NCBI GenBank assembly: GCA_041653615.1
Contig: JBAZEZ010000007.1
Span: 1 to 64,000, forward strand
Source: JAHJUB01 sp041653615 [NCBI: Candidatus Ratteibacteria bacterium]
Lineage (GTDB): Bacteria > Ratteibacteria > UBA8468 > MWAK01
Reading direction: 5' to 3'
DNA: 64,000 bases
Position numbers and translations under genes: made by a program. Positions 59,606 to 64,000 of the stretch are shown piece after piece (the stretch's first letter is position 1; every line of letters starts with the position of its first letter). The notes under the pieces were generated by a model that saw only the letters and a program-made list of their open reading frames with translations, had not been told where the DNA came from and made no database searches.

Positions 59606-61363
59606 ATGAAACGCGTGAAAACTGAAATCTTCGCCTCCGGCAAAAATATGCTTTTTCAAAAAAACGGTTGGCTGATATTAATCGTTATTTTTTCCCTGGC
59701 GATAAATCTGACCGGACTTAAGTGGGGGTTGCCTTCCCGAAGTCTAAATCAACTCTATTTTAACGGAGAAGACGCCGTTCGACATCGAATAGACGCCATC
59801 AAAAAACAACCGGCCGGAGAAACTTACAAGGGGATGGGGTTTTATCTGGCCGCTCATCCCGAGGAAGCTCAAAAAAAACTGCCCCGTTCCTGGTACAACC
59901 CGATTCGCAGTTACCACCCGGACGAATATTTTGTCATCAAAAGTCTGGCCGCAATGAATCCCGGAACTCTCAACCTCAACCCACACCAGTTTACCGTGGG
60001 CGGAGCATATCTTTACCTGATAGCCCTGATGACGTTTTTATTTTCAAAAATTGGTTGGATTAAATTAACCGGTGACATTGGTTTTTATTTTCTTCATCCG
60101 GGAGAAATAGCAAAATTCTATTTGCTCGGCAGACTGGTAACCGCCCTTTACGGCGCGGGCATTGTCTGGCTTACATACCTGATAGCAAAAAAACTTTGGC
60201 GCAGCGAAAAAGCCGGCATACTTAGCGGTTTCCTGGCAGCCGTTTCTCCGTTAATCCTAATTAACGCGCATTATATGTACGTTGATATCCCGGGCGTTTT
60301 TTGGATTACGGCAGCCATATATCTGGCCGTTTGCGTTTCAGCCGTGCCGGATAGACCGGGATGGCACAAATACTTTCTGATGGGAATATTTTCCGGGTTG
60401 GCGACCGGAAATAAAATCCCGTTCTTAATTTCCCTTTTGATACCTTTTGTAAATATTTTTCAAAAAAGGAATGCTCTGCGCCGTGACGGGGTTATCTCCG
60501 GCATCCTCTGGGCATCAGCCGGATTCTTAACCGCCCTCTTCCTCACCAATCCGTACCTCTTCCTTACTTTCCCCGAACCGCTGGTGGAATTACGGGAGCA
60601 AACATCCCTGACCTTCAGCGGATTGTTCTATTTAAAATCCCTGGTTTTCGGTTTGGGATATCCGTTAACCGCTTTCTTGATAATCGGCTTCATTTACTGC
60701 CTTTGCCGAAAAAAGAACCAAAAAACATGTTTCGTTCCCGCGTGCTGGGTTATTGTCTTTTTTTTCTTTATTTCTTTATTCGGCAAACACTTTACAAGAT
60801 ACATTTTACCGATTATCCCGGCCCTGATATTCACCGGCGTAGGTTTTTGGATAGAACCTTCTTCCGACCGAACCGTTAATTTTTTGAAAAAAACAATTAT
60901 TGTCTTTATATCAGGATTTGCCTTCCTTTACGGAATGGCTTATTTATCGCTTTTTTTAAAAGAAAATACCCGAACGCTCGCGGGTGAATGGATTAAAAAA
61001 AACATTCCCTCCGAAGCTACCATCGGCTTAACCGAAGTTCCCTGGCAATTCCAAATGGCACCGCTGGATGAGGACCGATATCAACTCAAGGTAACCGGCT
61101 ATGACCTGAAAAAAATGCAAACGGCGCGGCCGGATTATTTTATTATTTCCTCTTTTCAGGGAAGAATTGCGCCGGTACCGGAACAAATACCCGCGGAAAG
61201 AAACCTGTTCTGGGGTGAATTTGAGAAATCAAAAAAGTATCAAGCACTGGCCTCCTTCCGTCAACCGCTTTCCTTCGCAGGCATTGTTTTCAATCAAAAC
61301 GGCGCTTCGGAAGACTTAATCTATCTGAATCCCACTATCGCCGTATTCAAAAAACGTAACTAG
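59606..61363 (+). CDS. GT39-like membrane glycosyltransferase
   Basis: 585 residues with about ten TM helices. After TM1 comes a long loop containing SYHPDEYFVIKSL, with the acidic residue typical of GT-C enzymes, then GRLVTALYGAGIVWLTYLIAKKL and ILINAHYMYVDIPGVFW. The C-terminal 130 residues are soluble. It probably uses a lipid-linked sugar donor. It sits before queA and abuts it (TAG then ATG), although the functions differ. Confidence 0.83.
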   Translation: MKRVKTEIFASGKNMLFQKNGWLILIVIFSLAINLTGLKWGLPSRSLNQLYFNGEDAVRHRIDAIKKQPAGETYKGMGFYLAAHPEEAQKKLPRSWYNPIRSYHPDEYFVIKSLAAMNPGTLNLNPHQFTVGGAYLYLIALMTFLFSKIGWIKLTGDIGFYFLHPGEIAKFYLLGRLVTALYGAGIVWLTYLIAKKLWRSEKAGILSGFLAAVSPLILINAHYMYVDIPGVFWITAAIYLAVCVSAVPDRPGWHKYFLMGIFSGLATGNKIPFLISLLIPFVNIFQKRNALRRDGVISGILWASAGFLTALFLTNPYLFLTFPEPLVELREQTSLTFSGLFYLKSLVFGLGYPLTAFLIIGFIYCLCRKKNQKTCFVPACWVIVFFFFISLFGKHFTRYILPIIPALIFTGVGFWIEPSSDRTVNFLKKTIIVFISGFAFLYGMAYLSLFLKENTRTLAGEWIKKNIPSEATIGLTEVPWQFQMAPLDEDRYQLKVTGYDLKKMQTARPDYFIISSFQGRIAPVPEQIPAERNLFWGEFEKSKKYQALASFRQPLSFAGIVFNQNGASEDLIYLNPTIAVFKKRN

Positions 61364-62380
61364 ATGAACATAACCGAATTTGACTACGACCTTCCGGAAA
61401 GCGCTGTCGCCCAGGAACCGCTTCCGGAAAGAGATGAGGCGAAACTCCTGATTCTGGAGCGCCAAAGCGGCGCGCTCCGTTCCGGCGTATTCCGGGACTT
61501 GCCGGACCTTCTTTCGGTAAACGACATCCTGGTTCTCAACGATACCCGGGTCGTACCGGCGCGATTGCGCTTAAAAAAGACCAGCGGCGGAAAGATAGAA
61601 ATTTTCATTCTGCGGGAAACCGGGCCGGGCAGGGCAGAGGCCCTGGTTCGCGGCCGAATTAAAGAAAGCCAAAAAATTCTTCTCGCCGAAGGCGTTGAGC
61701 TTGAAATCGGACAGAAGACAACCGGGGGGAAATATCACATCATTTTTCGCGGGAACCTTTCCGTAAAAGAGATTTTAAGCCGCTTCGGTGAAATTCCCCT
61801 GCCTCCGTATATCAAAAGGCCGGTTCGACCGGCAGACCAAGACTATTATCAAACCGTTTACGGCCGCCGGGAAGGGGCGGTAGCCGCGCCAACCGCCGGA
61901 CTGCATTTCACGCCGAACCTTATAAACCGAACGAAGGAAAGAGGAATTAACCTTCTTTATCTTACCCTTCATGTTGGTTGGGGTACGTTCCGGACAATTC
62001 AATCCGCTAATATAACCCGTCACCAGATGGAACCGGAATTATTTGAAATTTCTCCGAAAACAGCCAAAATCATAAACGAGGGTAAAACGAAAAACCGCCG
62101 GGTGGCAGCGGTCGGGACAACCTCCGTCAGAACGCTGGAAGGAAATTTCCGAAACGAAAATCTTACCGCGGGCAGCGGTTGGGTCAACACCTTTATTTAT
62201 CCGGGTTACCGCTTTCAGGTAGTTGACGTCCTAGTCACAAATTTCCACCTGCCCCGTACCACCACACTGCTCATGACCGCGGCTTTCGCCGGCACGGAAT
62301 TACTCCAAAAAGCATACGGGTTTGCCTTAAAAAACGGATTTCGCTTCGGCAGTTACGGCGACGCCATGCTCATACTATGA
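61364..62380 (+). CDS. queA: S-adenosylmethionine:tRNA ribosyltransferase-isomerase
   Basis: 338 residues. It transfers the ribosyl part of SAM to preQ1 in tRNA, forming epoxyqueuosine. Motifs: FDYDLPESAVAQEPLPERDEA, LVLNDTRVVPARL, YIKRPVRPADQDYYQTVYG, GAVAAPTAGLHFTP, HVGWGTFRTIQ, GTTSVRTLE and TNFHLPRTTTLLM. Full length. It overlaps tgt by 4 bases (ATGA). Confidence 0.96.
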   Translation: MNITEFDYDLPESAVAQEPLPERDEAKLLILERQSGALRSGVFRDLPDLLSVNDILVLNDTRVVPARLRLKKTSGGKIEIFILRETGPGRAEALVRGRIKESQKILLAEGVELEIGQKTTGGKYHIIFRGNLSVKEILSRFGEIPLPPYIKRPVRPADQDYYQTVYGRREGAVAAPTAGLHFTPNLINRTKERGINLLYLTLHVGWGTFRTIQSANITRHQMEPELFEISPKTAKIINEGKTKNRRVAAVGTTSVRTLEGNFRNENLTAGSGWVNTFIYPGYRFQVVDVLVTNFHLPRTTTLLMTAAFAGTELLQKAYGFALKNGFRFGSYGDAMLIL

Positions 62381-63483
62381 AATTTAAAATATTAAACAGG
62401 GACACCGGCAGTTCCGCCCGGTCAGCCGAATTATCATTCGGCCGCGGAAAAGTGACAACTCCGGCCTTTATGCCCGTTGCCACCCGGGGCGCCGTCCGCT
62501 GCCTGTCCTCCGAAAATCTGATTGAACTCGGATATGAAATGGTACTGGCCAACGCCTACCATCTTTCCATGCGGCCCGGAACCAAGGTTATTTCCGCGGC
62601 CGGCGGCCTCCATCCTTTCATGAATTGGCAGAGACCAATCCTGACCGACAGCGGCGGATTCCAGATCTTCAGTCTGGAAGATACCAAAATTGAAGACGAA
62701 GGCGCGGTATTTCGTTCCATCTACGATGGCAGCTGGCATCAAATCACGCCGGAAGAGGCGATTCGGATTCAGGAAGATTTGGGAGTCGACATCATCATGC
62801 CTCTGGACCAACCAGTCCCTTACCCGGTCTCAGAATCAATTGCAGCCCAAGCGCTAACCAGGACCACTGCCTGGGCAAAAAGATGCAAAACCAGCCACCG
62901 TAAAGAAGAACAGGCGCTTTTCGGCATCGTCCAAGGGTCAACCTATCCGTCCTTAAGAAAACAATCGGCTGAGGAGATTACCGGCCTGGATTTCCCCGGA
63001 TACAGCCTGGGCGGATTCTGTCTCGGCGAACCCAAGGAAGAAATGAACAGCCTGGTCTCTTATACGGCTAAACTTCTGCCGGAGGAAAAACCGCGCTATC
63101 TTATGGGTATCGGCACACCCCTGGAGATTATTTCAGCGGTAGGAGCCGGCATCGACATCTTTGACTGCACCTTCCCGACGCACATTGCCCGCAACGGTTC
63201 CGGTCTGACCAGCCGCGGTAAAATAATCATCCGCAACAGTACCTACCGGGAAGATTCCGGTCCCCTCGACCCGGACTGCGGCTGTTTTGTCTGCCGCAAA
63301 TACCAGCGCGGCTACCTGCGCCACCTTTTAAATACCAAGGAGTTGACTGTCCTCTATCTGATTACCTACCACAACCTTTATTTTATGCAAAACCTGATGC
63401 GCCGCATTCAGTCTGCCATAAGCAAAGGGGCGTTTTCAGGGTTCCAAAAAGAATTTGGCGAAAAATGGTCTTCCGGATTATAA
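62377..63483 (+). CDS. tgt: tRNA-guanine transglycosylase
   Basis: 368 residues. Exchanges guanine 34 for preQ1. ATRGAVRCL at the start, ANAYHLSMRPG, LTDSGGFQIFSL with the catalytic-site Asp, GIVQGSTYPSLRKQSAEE, GYSLGGFCLGEP, and the zinc site DCGCFVCRKY ... LVLYLITYHNL-type Cys-X-Cys-X2-Cys with a later His. Forms an operon with queA; the tyrosyl-tRNA synthetase, an enzyme for a Q-containing tRNA, follows. Confidence 0.97.
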   Translation: MKFKILNRDTGSSARSAELSFGRGKVTTPAFMPVATRGAVRCLSSENLIELGYEMVLANAYHLSMRPGTKVISAAGGLHPFMNWQRPILTDSGGFQIFSLEDTKIEDEGAVFRSIYDGSWHQITPEEAIRIQEDLGVDIIMPLDQPVPYPVSESIAAQALTRTTAWAKRCKTSHRKEEQALFGIVQGSTYPSLRKQSAEEITGLDFPGYSLGGFCLGEPKEEMNSLVSYTAKLLPEEKPRYLMGIGTPLEIISAVGAGIDIFDCTFPTHIARNGSGLTSRGKIIIRNSTYREDSGPLDPDCGCFVCRKYQRGYLRHLLNTKELTVLYLITYHNLYFMQNLMRRIQSAISKGAFSGFQKEFGEKWSSGL

Positions 63484-63545
63484 TATAAAAGAATGATTAA
63501 AGCACCGGATTAAATAATTACACAAAAACACAAGAGGAAAATCTC

Positions 63546-64000
63546 GTGAATGAAATAGACAGACAACTGGCGATTATCCGACAGGGAGTTGCGGAAATAA
63601 TCCCGGAAGCGGAATTAAGGGAAAAACTGAAACATAGCCTTTCCAAAAATCAACCGCTGCGCATCAAGTACGGCATTGACCCGACCGCGCCGGAAATGCA
63701 CCTGGGCCATTCGGTCCCTATTCGAAAGCTACGTGATTTCCAAAACCTCGGCCACCAGATAATCTTCCTGGTAGGCGATTTCACCGCTCTTATCGGCGAC
63801 CCAACCGGAAAGGTAGAAACCCGTCCCATGCTGTCGCCGGAACAAATAAAGCAAAACCTGCAGGCCTACCGGGAGCAGGCCGGCAAACTGCTCAACCTGG
63901 ACAAGGTGGAGTTTGTTTTTAACTCCACCTGGCTGGAAAAGTTGAATTTCCGGGAAATAATAAAACTCGCTTCTTTCTTTACCGTCGCTCAAATTCTGGA
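63546..64000 (+). CDS. tyrS: Tyrosyl-tRNA synthetase (N-terminal part, runs off the window)
   Basis: The first 151 residues from GTG 63546 with AGAGGA upstream. KYGIDPTAPEMHLGHSVPIRKL holds the class I HIGH motif as HLGH (52-55), and FLVGDFTALIGDPTGK the next conserved block. IDPT and ETRPMLSPEQI are typical of the TyrS branch with a C-terminal S4 domain (TyrZ-like). The remainder, including KMSKS, lies beyond 64000. Confidence 0.93.
   Translation, partial: MNEIDRQLAIIRQGVAEIIPEAELREKLKHSLSKNQPLRIKYGIDPTAPEMHLGHSVPIRKLRDFQNLGHQIIFLVGDFTALIGDPTGKVETRPMLSPEQIKQNLQAYREQAGKLLNLDKVEFVFNSTWLEKLNFREIIKLASFFTVAQIL

Noticed and set aside
1-64000. tRNA, rRNA, CRISPR array, prophage or intact insertion sequence
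   Set aside because: The gaps were read by eye; none shows cloverleaf-like conserved T-loop sequence, regular spaced repeats, integrase, transposase or phage structural genes. A covariance-model scan would be the decisive check for small RNAs.

Overview
This 64 kb window is one compact, gene-dense bacterial chromosome segment of about mid-to-high 40s % GC by eye. It carries roughly 65 protein genes and I see no tRNA, rRNA or CRISPR. The gene content points to a strictly or mainly anaerobic, diderm bacterium of a poorly cultured lineage; Omnitrophota-like is my guess, not something the sequence proves. The reasons are a class III (glycyl radical, oxygen-sensitive) ribonucleotide reductase with no class I or II enzyme in view, a flavodiiron O2/NO scavenger, a Pal/OmpA lipoprotein and a PilQ-type secretin (both need an outer membrane), and a type IV pilus system.

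Layout. 1-2.2 kb: the tail of an OmpA-like gene, a 46-bp palindromic terminator, a channel-like membrane protein and a HEAT-repeat protein. 2.5-5.6 kb: a zincin, an amidohydrolase and a PqqD / short FtsX permease / LolD-type ATPase operon. 5.6-9 kb: proC, a PfkB kinase, mtnP and coaX, embedded in short repeats. 9.2-12.2 kb: the dnaG-rpoD operon. 12.2-18.4 kb: a fold-back element, a short QueG-like protein, DUF4416, DJ-1/PfpI, an AmrS-type radical SAM enzyme, a beta-CASP RNase, OsmC, an exported protein and Pal. 18.6-30.2 kb: a type IV pilus locus with pilC and the major pilin on the plus strand and minor pilins, two assembly ATPases and pilMNOPQ on the minus strand. 30.3-36.3 kb: purL, a tRNA-binding OB protein and the nrdR-nrdD operon. 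36.4-50.8 kb: uvrB, nadC, rdgB, rmuC, fprA, a ROK kinase, nadA, apgM, a folK-panC fusion and ribD-ribE-ribBA-(rhaM-like)-ribH. 50.8-61.4 kb: asnB and a surface-glycan gene set. 61.4-64 kb: queA, tgt and the start of tyrS.

How the genes work together. The window is rich in cofactor synthesis (NAD, riboflavin, folate/pantothenate, CoA, queuosine), in an anaerobic nucleotide supply and in envelope building. Several promoters can be read directly, and many place the predicted transcription start on or within a few bases of the start codon (uvrB, pilM, pilC, the beta-CASP RNase gene, and nearly so for pqqD, purL and ribE). Genes such as the major pilin, rpoD and osmC instead have strong Shine-Dalgarno sequences.

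The strongest novelty candidates are: a class III ribonucleotide reductase whose glycyl radical site lies on a separate 99-residue protein; a FolK-PanC fusion protein; a PqqD-linked minimal MacB-like transporter; a PilB ATPase whose N-terminal domain is a separate gene; the leaderless start pattern; and two unrelated MITE-like fold-back elements, one with a 10-bp direct repeat that lets the pre-insertion pilin operon be reconstructed.
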